Positions 6,472-14,687 of a stretch of DNA of 28,132 bases are shown here, piece after piece; positions within the stretch are counted from its first letter, which is position 1, and the number at the start of each line of letters is the position of its first letter. The notes under the pieces were generated by a model. That model did not search any database and had not been told where the DNA came from. It worked only from the letters and a program-made list of their open reading frames with translations. Position numbers and translations under genes: made by a program. Source of the DNA: a virus; IMG/VR virus record IMGVR_UViG_3300023179_007111, positions 1 to 28,132 of that record, one strand, 5' to 3'.

Positions 6472-8787
6472 TTGAGAGCCCGGGACCTATTGGAAAAGTG
6501 GAGCAAAAAATACAAGAGCTCAATTGACTGCAGTCACCCCCGAGGATTCAGTCAGCGTGCTCATTGTCAGGGACGCAAAAAGCACAACGAAGATGCAGAG
6601 GCAGGCACACAGCCCACACTGATGGATGCTCTCAGAGACTTCTTTCCTGTGGCCATGCAGCATCTGGATCTGGACCATCTGCCCAGAATCACCTTTGTGC
6701 AGGATGTCACAGGCCATCACGCCCCTACCTTTGGCAAGTTCATGAATGCTGAAAACACCATCTTTGTGGACATTGAGAATCGTCATCCCAATGACATCCT
6801 GCGCACTCTGGCACACGAACTTGTTCACTATAGACAAATGATGGACCATCAGCTGGATGACAGCAGTGGTGAAACCGGCAGTGATGAAGAAAATCAAGCC
6901 AATGCCCAGGCTGGTGTCATCATGCGCAACTTTAACCAGCAGTATCCTGAATATCTGGAACTGGGCCCTGTGATTCTGCCAGCTAAAAAAACACACATCA
7001 GTGAATCCCATGATGCGACCCCAGCCCAACAATGGTCCAGTCCAGAAGAACGCTGTAAGAAAAAGATATCAGAAGCCAGTGATGCGGATGTGGAACGTAT
7101 GTCTCAGCAGTGGGTTGAGGGCTACGGCAGCGAAGATATCGCATACAACGCTCTCATCAGTATTCGAGAAGAAATCGTTTTTGTATTGCCCAGGTATTGC
7201 GAAACTTACCGTGTGGCCTGCGACATGCGAAAACAAATGCAGGCCATGGGATCGGAAAAGTTTCATGCCTGGATCATCGTCACATTCACTCAGGACCTTG
7301 CTGCTGCTGGTTGGCCTCGACCACACTCAGACACATTCACTGACCTTACCAAGCGATTGGTATTCAAACCACTGCGCGGCGGTGTCAACCCTCTTGACAC
7401 ATTAACAGAACAAATCGAGATTGGCAAGGACACCCCAGCACAACAATGGATCCATAAAATTTATGATGAATTTCACGAACATCCATTCAATCCCCGATAC
7501 CGAGTCATGACCTGGGGGTCAGGTGACGATCAGCAACTGGCCATATTTGAACTGGCACCAGTGTTTGGTAAACCCACCACAGTGGACATCAAATGGTTTC
7601 AAGCATATCCACAACGACAGGGCATTGGCACCCGAGCCATGCAACGGCTACAACAACTGGCACTGGAACATGGCATCACACTCACCATATATCCCTGGAA
7701 CCGAGGCGAAGTCAGTCAGAGTAAATTGACCAAAATCTATCGTGGCATGGGATTCCGTCCCACAGCACGTGGTGTCAAAGACATGTCATGGCAACCACAA
7801 CAACAAAGTCTGTCAGAAACATTTGACCAACCCTATCCTTTGACCTGGGAACACAGTGAATACGGTGATGTGGATGCCCTGGCCACTCTGGACGATGGCA
7901 CCCATCTGACTGTGATGTTCAGTAAACAAGACGATGATAGTTGGGGAGTGTCCTTTTACAGAAACGACAGTCAGCGCACCACAGGCCTGGGAGATGCTCA
8001 CAGAGTGTTTGCCACAGTGTTGGCTGCCATTGCCGAGTTTGTCAAAAAACAACAACCGCGGGCATTAACCTTTTCGGCTGTCAAAGTTGAAGAAGACGAC
8101 GACAGTATACAAGACCAACTCAGTAGGATCAAACTCTATGACAGAATGGTTGAACGTTACGCACGATCTGCTGGTTATGGTGTCACCAGAGTGGATAAAA
8201 CTCATTTGGTGGCTTATAAATTGACCCGATTGAAACAAGAGCTGTCTGAACAGCAACACCAAGATTACATGGCGGGACATTGTCATGTCATGGCAATAGC
8301 ATTAAAGTTATTACACCCTGATTGGCAAATCCGAGCGCACATAGGGTGGGACGATGACGAAGCTGAAGATCATGAGTATCGAGTTGATCATGTGTATATC
8401 GTCGCTCCTGATGGATCAGCATACGACTGTCGTGGCAGGTTTGACAACGAGGACCAGTTGGTGGGCCCCGACACCACGGGAGGCATTGACACACAGTATG
8501 TGGACCTGGAAGTCACAGACATCAAACAGTTGATCGCACGTGGCGAATTAAAACAGTTTACCAAACAGGATATAGTTCATGCCACGGAATTTGCCAAGCA
8601 GAACGTAAACGAAAACTTTAAAGATGGTCGGCATCCCGAAGACAAAGGTGACAGCAAACGATACGGTGTTCCCACCCGAGCCAGTGTCAGCACACTGCGT
8701 AAAGTGGCCAAACAAGGCGGACGTCGAGGTCAACTGGCACACTGGATGGCCAATATGAAAGCAGGCCGGGCCAAGGCAAAGAAATGA
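6472..8787 (+). CDS. Multidomain zincin / GNAT / papain-like protein (polyvalent-protein type)
   Basis: 771 residues, TTG start; the start is supported by the leader MRARDLLEKW and a 3-nt gap after the preceding stop. Order: leader 1-10; Cys/His knot IDCSHPRGFSQRAHC (18-32); zinc metallopeptidase with HELVH at 115-119 and acidic EENQAN about 20 residues later; an uncharacterised helical segment (about 190-300); GNAT acetyltransferase (about 325-430) with QRQGIGTRAM acetyl-CoA loop (381-390) and IYRGMGF; a beta domain (about 455-585); a papain-like segment with GHCHVMAIAL (Cys604), DHVYIV (His640) and AYDCRG (Asp652); and a basic C-terminal tail GDSKRYGVPTRAS...GQLAHWMANMK. TPAQQW occurs twice (183-188, 321-326) at domain borders. 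Multi-enzyme chains of this sort are known as polyvalent proteins co-injected by phages. The activities are inferred from motifs; the papain-like call is the weakest. Confidence 0.65.
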   Translation: MRARDLLEKWSKKYKSSIDCSHPRGFSQRAHCQGRKKHNEDAEAGTQPTLMDALRDFFPVAMQHLDLDHLPRITFVQDVTGHHAPTFGKFMNAENTIFVDIENRHPNDILRTLAHELVHYRQMMDHQLDDSSGETGSDEENQANAQAGVIMRNFNQQYPEYLELGPVILPAKKTHISESHDATPAQQWSSPEERCKKKISEASDADVERMSQQWVEGYGSEDIAYNALISIREEIVFVLPRYCETYRVACDMRKQMQAMGSEKFHAWIIVTFTQDLAAAGWPRPHSDTFTDLTKRLVFKPLRGGVNPLDTLTEQIEIGKDTPAQQWIHKIYDEFHEHPFNPRYRVMTWGSGDDQQLAIFELAPVFGKPTTVDIKWFQAYPQRQGIGTRAMQRLQQLALEHGITLTIYPWNRGEVSQSKLTKIYRGMGFRPTARGVKDMSWQPQQQSLSETFDQPYPLTWEHSEYGDVDALATLDDGTHLTVMFSKQDDDSWGVSFYRNDSQRTTGLGDAHRVFATVLAAIAEFVKKQQPRALTFSAVKVEEDDDSIQDQLSRIKLYDRMVERYARSAGYGVTRVDKTHLVAYKLTRLKQELSEQQHQDYMAGHCHVMAIALKLLHPDWQIRAHIGWDDDEAEDHEYRVDHVYIVAPDGSAYDCRGRFDNEDQLVGPDTTGGIDTQYVDLEVTDIKQLIARGELKQFTKQDIVHATEFAKQNVNENFKDGRHPEDKGDSKRYGVPTRASVSTLRKVAKQGGRRGQLAHWMANMKAGRAKAKK

Positions 8788-9620
8788 GAGCCAGAGAATT
8801 TGTCAGAGAAAGCGGTCGTCGTCTGGCCAGCCAGGGCAAGGAAGTTTCCCGAGTCTACCCAGAAGATTTTAAAAAGGCCAAAGCCAGTCTGGACCCCCTG
8901 CTAAAGCAAGCAGGCATCACCGCCGGATGGACTGCTGGTGGAGCTGGTAGTTTCGATCCCGAACACCCCTACGGTGGCGGCGGTCGTGCCAGCAGTGGTG
9001 ACATTGATATTATGATTGATCCTGATGATCTCAGAGCAGCCTTTCCTGTGGATCTAGAGCAGTATAATCAGGCAACCCAGGCCCTGGGCGCTCGAGCATT
9101 TGCCAATGTCATGGCCAGTCCCGAAAGACGGGAAAAATTGGCACAGACTGCCAGCAAGTGGGCCCTGGCACAATACATGACAAAAAATGGTTATCCCACC
9201 GACCCCGGCACGCTGACAGTGGAGTATGGTGCTGATGACAAGATCTTTAGTGTGGATTTGATATTACGCCCCCGGACAGCCTGGGAATTACACGCTCATG
9301 ACTTCAGTCAGGATCCCGAAATGCGCGGTGGTCAATTGTTCACCGACGTCTACCCCACACTGGTACGACTGGCCAGCAAAACCACTCAGATTGATCCCAG
9401 AACTGGCGAGGAAAAAGGCAGTCTACAATACAGTCCCGATCGAGGGCTGGTGGACAGAGCCACTGGTCAAGTGGTGGCCATTGATAAAAATGACATCGCA
9501 AAAATTCTACTGGGGCCTGCGGCCACTGCCCGAGACCTCAGCAGCATTTCTGGCATTCGTCGAGCACTCAGCCAGGATCCCGAAAAGTTGGCCCAGGTTT
9601 TTCCTGACAGCACAAATTGA
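8784..9620 (+). CDS. Nucleotidyltransferase-fold protein with MRAREF leader
   Basis: 278 residues. ATG overlaps the previous stop in ATGA, so translation is coupled. After the leader MRAREFVRES, the nucleotidyltransferase signature is TAGGAGSF (50-57) then SGDIDIMID (71-79), giving GS at 55-56 and metal ligands D73 and D75. The spacer is longer than the usual ten residues because of a Gly-rich loop (PYGGGGRASS). The third Asp is probably in FSVDLIL near 154-160. The C-terminal third is helical (ISGIRRALSQDPEKLAQVF). The next gene encodes a ligase-like adenylation domain, so the two may work together, e.g. on nucleic-acid ends, but no substrate can be assigned. Only the fold is supported. Confidence 0.65.
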   Translation: MRAREFVRESGRRLASQGKEVSRVYPEDFKKAKASLDPLLKQAGITAGWTAGGAGSFDPEHPYGGGGRASSGDIDIMIDPDDLRAAFPVDLEQYNQATQALGARAFANVMASPERREKLAQTASKWALAQYMTKNGYPTDPGTLTVEYGADDKIFSVDLILRPRTAWELHAHDFSQDPEMRGGQLFTDVYPTLVRLASKTTQIDPRTGEEKGSLQYSPDRGLVDRATGQVVAIDKNDIAKILLGPAATARDLSSISGIRRALSQDPEKLAQVFPDSTN

Positions 9621-9632
9621 TAAATATCAATT
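9615..9632 (+). promoter_or_regulatory. Late promoter-like GATAAATA within an 8-bp inverted repeat, abutting an ATG
   Basis: AATTGATA (9615-9622), AA, TATCAATT (9625-9632) form a perfect inverted repeat that overlaps the upstream stop codon and ends one base before the ATG at 9633. GATAAATA (9619-9626) differs from the T4 late consensus at one position; its predicted start would be about 9632, giving an almost leaderless message. No Shine-Dalgarno is present, consistent with that reading. Confidence 0.45.
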
Positions 9633-11474
9633 ATGCTACTACAAGAACTCTTTGCGCCCAACAAAACTCCACTGAACGAAGGCATTGACCATCCCGAAGA
9701 CCTGATCATCAGTCAGGGTGCTCAGGGTGCCCAACGTGCTGTGTCAGCCATTGCCAGATTGGGTCAGGATGCCAAAACTGTAAGCATCAAATGGGATGGT
9801 TTCCCTGCGGTGGTGTTTGGTCGAGACACTGCTGGTGAATTGGTGTTCATGGACAAGCACATGTATGACAAAGTTGCCAAGGGTCGCCTGGAATTCACAA
9901 CCATTAGAGATTATGATCAGGCCCGTGGTGCTGATCGTTCGGATCTGTGGGAAAAAGAAAGTGTGCTCCGAGCTGCGCTGGAGCGAATTGTGCCAGCAGT
10001 TAAAAATCAATACTGGATGGGTGATCTGATGTGGTCCGGCACTCCAGCCACATCTGATGGATTTTTCGTATTCAAACCCAACACTGTGGAATATCGAGTC
10101 AGCATTGTGGGAGATCTGGGCCAGGACATTTCACGCAGCGTGGGCGGAATCGCTGTGCATACATTTATACCCGAACTGGGTGCGGCCGATGAACCTCTGA
10201 CAGGGCTGAAAGGTCTTAAGACTGGCGCTGGTATCACCTTCCTGACCGGAGAAATGCGAGAGCAGCCCAAAATTCTGGTCAATGCAAACTTTTTGGCCCG
10301 CACACAGGGCATCATTGATCAACACCGCCGAGCAGTGGATAAATTCATCGCCGATCTCACTGAGATGCGCGGCAAGAGCATCCTGACCGCCATGGGCCCG
10401 TTCATCACCAGTATGTTGGCAGACGATGACATTGCCACAGACATTGTGCCCAGATTCCTGGAGTTCTTGAAATCCCGTCTGAACCCCACAGCACAGCAAA
10501 AATTCCTGGGCCCAAACAACGACGGCTGGTTATACCAGGCCGATGGTGGAGCACCGGGTTTGTTGGGTATCTGGAGCATGTGGGCTGCTGTCACAGATCT
10601 AAAATTACATGTCAAAGAACAAATTGACACACAAATGCAGGGCAGTGAAGTGGTGGCTGTGATTGACGGCGAGCCCAGACACGAAGGCTATGTGTTCGGT
10701 GGCGGGGAAAGCAAACTCAAACTGGTGGACCGATTGGGATTCAGTCGCGCCAACTTTGCCAAGCACCGAGTGCCCGATGAAGAGATTGCTCGAAAGAAGG
10801 GCATGCCAGTGGCAGTGTTCTGTTTTGGTCGTATGAACCCACCCACGCTGGGTCACAGATTGGTCATGGCCAAAACAGTGGAGCTGGGCGGAGACAACGC
10901 CTACATCTTCCTGAGTAACACACAAAACACCGATACTGACCCCCTGGCACCTGCCATTAAAGCAGCATTTATTAGAAAAATATATCCCGACCTGGGCCAA
11001 CACATTGTCGACGAACCTGTGGCCACGCCCATACAAGCAGCCAACTGGTTGTATGCCCGGGGGTTCAGAAACATGACATTCGTGGCCGGCAGTGACCGAT
11101 TGGGCTCGGGCGCCGGCAGTATAGAAAAACTGCTGAACAGTTGGAACAGTGGCACAGTTCGCACCGCTGATAATATATTTGGGCCCGAAGGTCGTGAACA
11201 CGTGGTGCTGAATTTTGTCAGCAGTGGATCACGTGATCCTGATGCCACGGACATCAGTGGCATCAGTGGTACACTGGCTCGACGATTTGCTGCTGCTGGT
11301 GACGAAAAAGCATTTGAACGGGCAACCGGAGTAGGAAGCAATATCCAGGTGCAGGGCCAGACACTGTATCAGGCCACACGTCAGGGACAAGGGATCACCG
11401 ATCGATCCGCAGAACCACAGATCCAGGAATCAGTTGACTGGCTTCGAAAAATGGTACAGCGTCTATCCAAATAA
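9633..11474 (+). CDS. Ligase-like adenylation domain fused to HxGH-type nucleotidyl (adenylyl) transferase
   Basis: 613 residues. Leader MLLQELFAPNKTPLNEG contains LNE/G at 14-17, a match to the T4 prohead protease site. Domain 1 (about 25-370) looks like a nucleic-acid ligase/NTase core: SIKWDGFPAVVFG at 51-63, with Lys53 as candidate AMP acceptor (KxDG), and SKLKLV at 360-365 as motif V. Domain 2 (about 390-555) is a cytidylyl/adenylyltransferase: VAVFCFGRMNPPTLGH at 393-408, where TLGH replaces HxGH, and an ISGISGTLARRF segment near 542-553 equivalent to the ISxTxxR motif. Domain 2 resembles NMN or pantetheine-phosphate adenylyltransferases. The fusion could charge, repair or cap an RNA or make a nucleotide cofactor; the substrate is unknown. 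I am confident of domain 2 and fairly confident of domain 1. Confidence 0.72.
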   Translation: MLLQELFAPNKTPLNEGIDHPEDLIISQGAQGAQRAVSAIARLGQDAKTVSIKWDGFPAVVFGRDTAGELVFMDKHMYDKVAKGRLEFTTIRDYDQARGADRSDLWEKESVLRAALERIVPAVKNQYWMGDLMWSGTPATSDGFFVFKPNTVEYRVSIVGDLGQDISRSVGGIAVHTFIPELGAADEPLTGLKGLKTGAGITFLTGEMREQPKILVNANFLARTQGIIDQHRRAVDKFIADLTEMRGKSILTAMGPFITSMLADDDIATDIVPRFLEFLKSRLNPTAQQKFLGPNNDGWLYQADGGAPGLLGIWSMWAAVTDLKLHVKEQIDTQMQGSEVVAVIDGEPRHEGYVFGGGESKLKLVDRLGFSRANFAKHRVPDEEIARKKGMPVAVFCFGRMNPPTLGHRLVMAKTVELGGDNAYIFLSNTQNTDTDPLAPAIKAAFIRKIYPDLGQHIVDEPVATPIQAANWLYARGFRNMTFVAGSDRLGSGAGSIEKLLNSWNSGTVRTADNIFGPEGREHVVLNFVSSGSRDPDATDISGISGTLARRFAAAGDEKAFERATGVGSNIQVQGQTLYQATRQGQGITDRSAEPQIQESVDWLRKMVQRLSK

Positions 11475-11486
11475 ATTAAATACTTG

Positions 11487-12110
11487 ATGAATATTGAATT
11501 TTTTCCCCGGAGGTTTTTTCTACTAGGTGTAAATTTTACACTGGATATCCCCCACGACGAGTTGATTCAGGAATTTAAAAAAGAAGATTGGGTCTGTTGG
11601 AATGCTGATGTTCCCAAAGGACACGAAAATCCCAATTGGAACTATCGTTACAAATTGCCCAATATTAAGACACCAACAGTACAAAAAATACACAATTATC
11701 TTCATTCAGAGCAGGTATACAATAAAGCACTAGATGGTCTATATGAGTTTAGAGATCAATTCACTGGACTCTGGTCCATGCCCAAAGATCAGATGAAAGA
11801 ATGGGCCTGTTGGCACGCAGAATTCATGTGGGACAAACCAGGATTTTATCTAGAACCGCACAATGATTACAGAAGATTAGTGGCAGCAGGAATGATATAT
11901 TTTACTGAACATCATGATGTCAATGTTTCTACAACATTTTATTCAGATCGGCAGTTGAATAATCCCATGACCATGACCACCAATTACGGTGATGGTTGGC
12001 TAGCTGTTAATGACTACTGCAACTGGCACGAAGGAAGAAATGCATCTGACTATGACCGTTACAGCGTTTTGCTGGGACTAACTATTAAAACACCAAAAGA
12101 CTATCAATGA
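11487..12110 (+). CDS. 2-oxoglutarate/Fe(II)-dependent oxygenase-like protein
   Basis: 207 residues from ATG 11487 (an in-frame TTG lies directly before it). The double-stranded beta-helix signature is present: LEPHNDYRRL at 122-131 gives the HxD iron ligands H125 and D127, CNWHEGRN gives the distal His181, and DRYSVLLGL gives Arg191 as 2-oxoglutarate-binding RxS. Such enzymes hydroxylate or otherwise oxidise amino acids, nucleobases or small molecules. It overlaps the first radical SAM gene by 4 nt (ATGA), so the two are translationally coupled and possibly act in one pathway. No Shine-Dalgarno is visible; the upstream AT-rich AATAAATT (11470-11477) may be a degenerate late promoter. From here on the DNA is visibly more A+T-rich than in the preceding 9 kb. 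Confidence 0.72.
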   Translation: MNIEFFPRRFFLLGVNFTLDIPHDELIQEFKKEDWVCWNADVPKGHENPNWNYRYKLPNIKTPTVQKIHNYLHSEQVYNKALDGLYEFRDQFTGLWSMPKDQMKEWACWHAEFMWDKPGFYLEPHNDYRRLVAAGMIYFTEHHDVNVSTTFYSDRQLNNPMTMTTNYGDGWLAVNDYCNWHEGRNASDYDRYSVLLGLTIKTPKDYQ

Positions 12111-13558
12111 CTACTGAGAACAAAAAATTATGGCCCATTAAGTCTGACACCGGTTGTTATTTAAAATGGTCCTGGAGCACCATCTACCTAAATCGTGGCA
12201 CCACTGCCAGCTGTCACAGAACAGTGCATAATCATTTCACAGCTGAAAATTTTGACGAATTTCATAATCTTCCAAAAAAATTAGATGATCGTCGCAGAAT
12301 GTTGGCAGGAGGTTGGCCCGAAGAGTCAGAAACCACCAAATGGGGCATAAGCGGTTGCACTTATTGCAAGCACATGGAAGATCTGGGAGGGACCAGTGAT
12401 CGACAAGTACAACTACAAAATTTAGGTACAGTTTTTCAAAATCACACCAATGTAATTCCCCCCGAATTGCTGGAAGACCCCAATGCTGTGTCAGTTACCC
12501 CCACCATTGTGGAAGTCTACTTCAACAATGTCTGTAACATGGCTTGTTTGTATTGTGGCCCACACTTTAGCACCATGTGGGAAGAAGAAAATCGCAGATT
12601 TAACGCACAAGAAGACGGTATTCTGGCCAATCCACTCTGGCAGAGAGATCAGGTGCGATATGATGCCATGCGAGATAAACTGTTTGCCTGGTTACGCGAA
12701 CATGGTCATAAAATCTGGAATTTTGGTATGTTAGGAGGAGAACCATTCTTCCAGAAAGAATTTGATATGGTATTGGATCACTGGGAAAACTACCCTAATC
12801 CAGATCTGACCCTAACCATTGTGACAAATCTTAAAATCGAGCATGGTAGATTTGTTGGTTATATTGACAGATTAAAACGCATGGCGGAAACTGGCAAAAT
12901 CAAATCTCTGAATATCAGTGCCAGTCTGGATTGCTGGGGGCCCCAGTCCGAATATTTGCGTTGGGGATTAAAATTAAGCGAATGGGAAAAGAATTTTACA
13001 TACATGGTTCCGCAGGAATGGATTACCCTAAATGTTAACATTACCATCACTCCACTAAGTATAAAAACTTTACCAGAGTTTCTTGAAAAAATTAATGCCT
13101 GGGACCAGGATCGATTGATAAACATTGTTGCAAAAAATTTAAAATTACCTTATGAAAAACTATCACAACATCGAGATCGAATTTTGCAAATGATAAGTCA
13201 GAATAAAATACCACAGGCTGATATTGACAAACACATTTGTGTAAGTTTTATGCACGTACTAGACCCCACTCAGATGAATCCATTGTGGTTTGGACAGGGA
13301 GTTTTTACCCAAGACATGCAACGTGTAGCAGACCTGATGCCTGTGTTGACTGAATATCAAAGAAATTATAAAACTTACATGCAAGGCATCGCCAATAGTA
13401 TAGAAAAAACGTCTCGAGATCCTAAAAAGATATTGATGTTAGAAACATATTTAAATGAAATGGATCGGAGACGAGGAACCGTTTGGCCAGAGCTTTTTCC
13501 TTGGTTAGTTGATCAATTCGCTCAAGCCAGGACAGAATTAGGAGAACTTGGTGAATAA
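12107..13558 (+). CDS. Radical SAM protein with N-terminal twitch-like domain (array member 1)
   Basis: 483 residues. The radical SAM cluster is NVCNMACLYC, Cys143-147-150 (CX3CX2C), followed by MLGGEPFF (GGEP at 210-213) and SASLDCWG (about 280). Upstream lies a four-Cys module: Cys17, Cys36, Cys84 and Cys87 (GISGCTYCKHMEDLGG), as expected for an auxiliary Fe-S cluster of twitch/SPASM type, here placed before instead of after the TIM barrel. The C-terminus ends with a DRRRGTVWPELFPWLVDQF block that recurs in shortened form in other array members. Family knowledge: twitch/SPASM radical SAM enzymes mostly modify peptides, sugars or small molecules through a 5'-deoxyadenosyl radical; phage members have no proven function. 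It overlaps its upstream gene by 4 nt. It is the longest of the five clustered proteins. Confidence 0.88.
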   Translation: MTTENKKLWPIKSDTGCYLKWSWSTIYLNRGTTASCHRTVHNHFTAENFDEFHNLPKKLDDRRRMLAGGWPEESETTKWGISGCTYCKHMEDLGGTSDRQVQLQNLGTVFQNHTNVIPPELLEDPNAVSVTPTIVEVYFNNVCNMACLYCGPHFSTMWEEENRRFNAQEDGILANPLWQRDQVRYDAMRDKLFAWLREHGHKIWNFGMLGGEPFFQKEFDMVLDHWENYPNPDLTLTIVTNLKIEHGRFVGYIDRLKRMAETGKIKSLNISASLDCWGPQSEYLRWGLKLSEWEKNFTYMVPQEWITLNVNITITPLSIKTLPEFLEKINAWDQDRLINIVAKNLKLPYEKLSQHRDRILQMISQNKIPQADIDKHICVSFMHVLDPTQMNPLWFGQGVFTQDMQRVADLMPVLTEYQRNYKTYMQGIANSIEKTSRDPKKILMLETYLNEMDRRRGTVWPELFPWLVDQFAQARTELGELGE

Positions 13559-14687
13559 TAATTACTGTAAAAGTCCCTGGACCGGAGTTTTTATTGAAAC
13601 TGATGGATCCGTAAAAAGTTGTTGTGCCGGGGGGCATTACTGGGGCAACCTTAATGAGAATACCATTGATGAAATACTGACCAAACCCGAAGTTATTGGA
13701 ATCAAACAAGGTATAATCAACAATCAGCCAGTGGAGTATTGCAAAGGTTGTCGTCGAGACGAGGAGGCAACTGGGTATAGTTTGAGAAATTATTACGATC
13801 AGTTCACAACCACCAATGAGCTGCTGAATTCCGCCAATGACTTTGTGTTAAGAAATATAGATATTCGATGGAACGCTTTGTGTAATCTTAATTGCGTTTA
13901 TTGCAACGAGCGCAGTAGCACTAAATGGCAGGGACTCAAAGGAATCCCTATTGAATCTTTGGAACGGCAATATTATGATCATGTTCTGGACTTTATTAAA
14001 CGAAATGGACAGGATTTAGAAGTTGTATTGTTGGTGGGGGGCGAACCTCTGTTGCCCAGACAAAATCGAAATCTATTAGATAATATACCCGATGACAAAC
14101 ACATTGATTTAATCTCCAACCTCAGTAGTAATTTAGATAATAACCAGGTTTTTCAGAGATTGCAATCCAAAAAAGACGTAAGTTGGCAAGTTAGTTTTGA
14201 ATCAATAGGATCGAAATTTGAATATGTTCGTCATGGTGCCAACTGGAAACTATTTGTTGATAATTTAAAAAAAGTCAAATCCATACCCGGACATAGAATA
14301 ACAGCATTGCCAGTCTATTGCATTTATAGCGCGTTAAATTTAATAGAAATTTACGAATTTATACAAGAAATTGACATACAAATTCATTGGCAAAAACTGT
14401 GGGGACCAAACTATCTCAATGTGACTAATTTTTCTCCCAGAATTAAACAATTGGCCATAGAAGAAATTAGTCGAGTTTTGGATTTACCATATTTGGATAA
14501 ATTCACCAGTGGTATGAACAGAGTGTTCTTTGAAAATCAGTTAAAAGAGTTGACAGGGTCATCAGATCAGAACGTGGATAGTGAGTTTTTAAAGTGGACC
14601 GAAAAATATGAAACCACATATGCCACCGATGCAGGTAAACTAGCCGATGTCTTTCCCAAATTAAATGATGCCTTGCGAAGCCAATAA
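13551..14687 (+). CDS. Radical SAM protein with N-terminal twitch-like domain (array member 2)
   Basis: 378 residues from GTG 13551, chosen because AGGAG at 13540-13544 is 6 nt upstream; a TTG at 13548 would be too close. The start overlaps the previous gene by 8 nt. N-terminal module: Cys6 (NNNYCKSPWTG), Cys24-25 (DGSVKSCCAGG), and Cys64/Cys67 (EYCKGCRRDEE). The radical SAM cluster is LCNLNCVYC, Cys111-115-118, followed by VGGEPLL (163-169). The C-terminus has the DVFPKL block (about 367-372). The IETDGSVKSCC segment is the pattern seen where an auxiliary cluster is bound. The substrate is unknown. Its order and overlap with members 1 and 3 indicate a single polycistronic unit. Confidence 0.87.
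   Translation: MNNNYCKSPWTGVFIETDGSVKSCCAGGHYWGNLNENTIDEILTKPEVIGIKQGIINNQPVEYCKGCRRDEEATGYSLRNYYDQFTTTNELLNSANDFVLRNIDIRWNALCNLNCVYCNERSSTKWQGLKGIPIESLERQYYDHVLDFIKRNGQDLEVVLLVGGEPLLPRQNRNLLDNIPDDKHIDLISNLSSNLDNNQVFQRLQSKKDVSWQVSFESIGSKFEYVRHGANWKLFVDNLKKVKSIPGHRITALPVYCIYSALNLIEIYEFIQEIDIQIHWQKLWGPNYLNVTNFSPRIKQLAIEEISRVLDLPYLDKFTSGMNRVFFENQLKELTGSSDQNVDSEFLKWTEKYETTYATDAGKLADVFPKLNDALRSQ

Noticed and set aside
10605-11201. Antisense ORF of about 200 codons
   Set aside because: It is a shadow of the ligase-adenylyltransferase gene; no ribosome binding site or recognisable domain, and the sense frame carries complete motifs.
11523-11540. GTGTAAATTTTACAC palindrome and nearby GGAGG as a hidden start site
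   Set aside because: They fall within the oxygenase frame and no initiation codon lies at a suitable distance in that frame.
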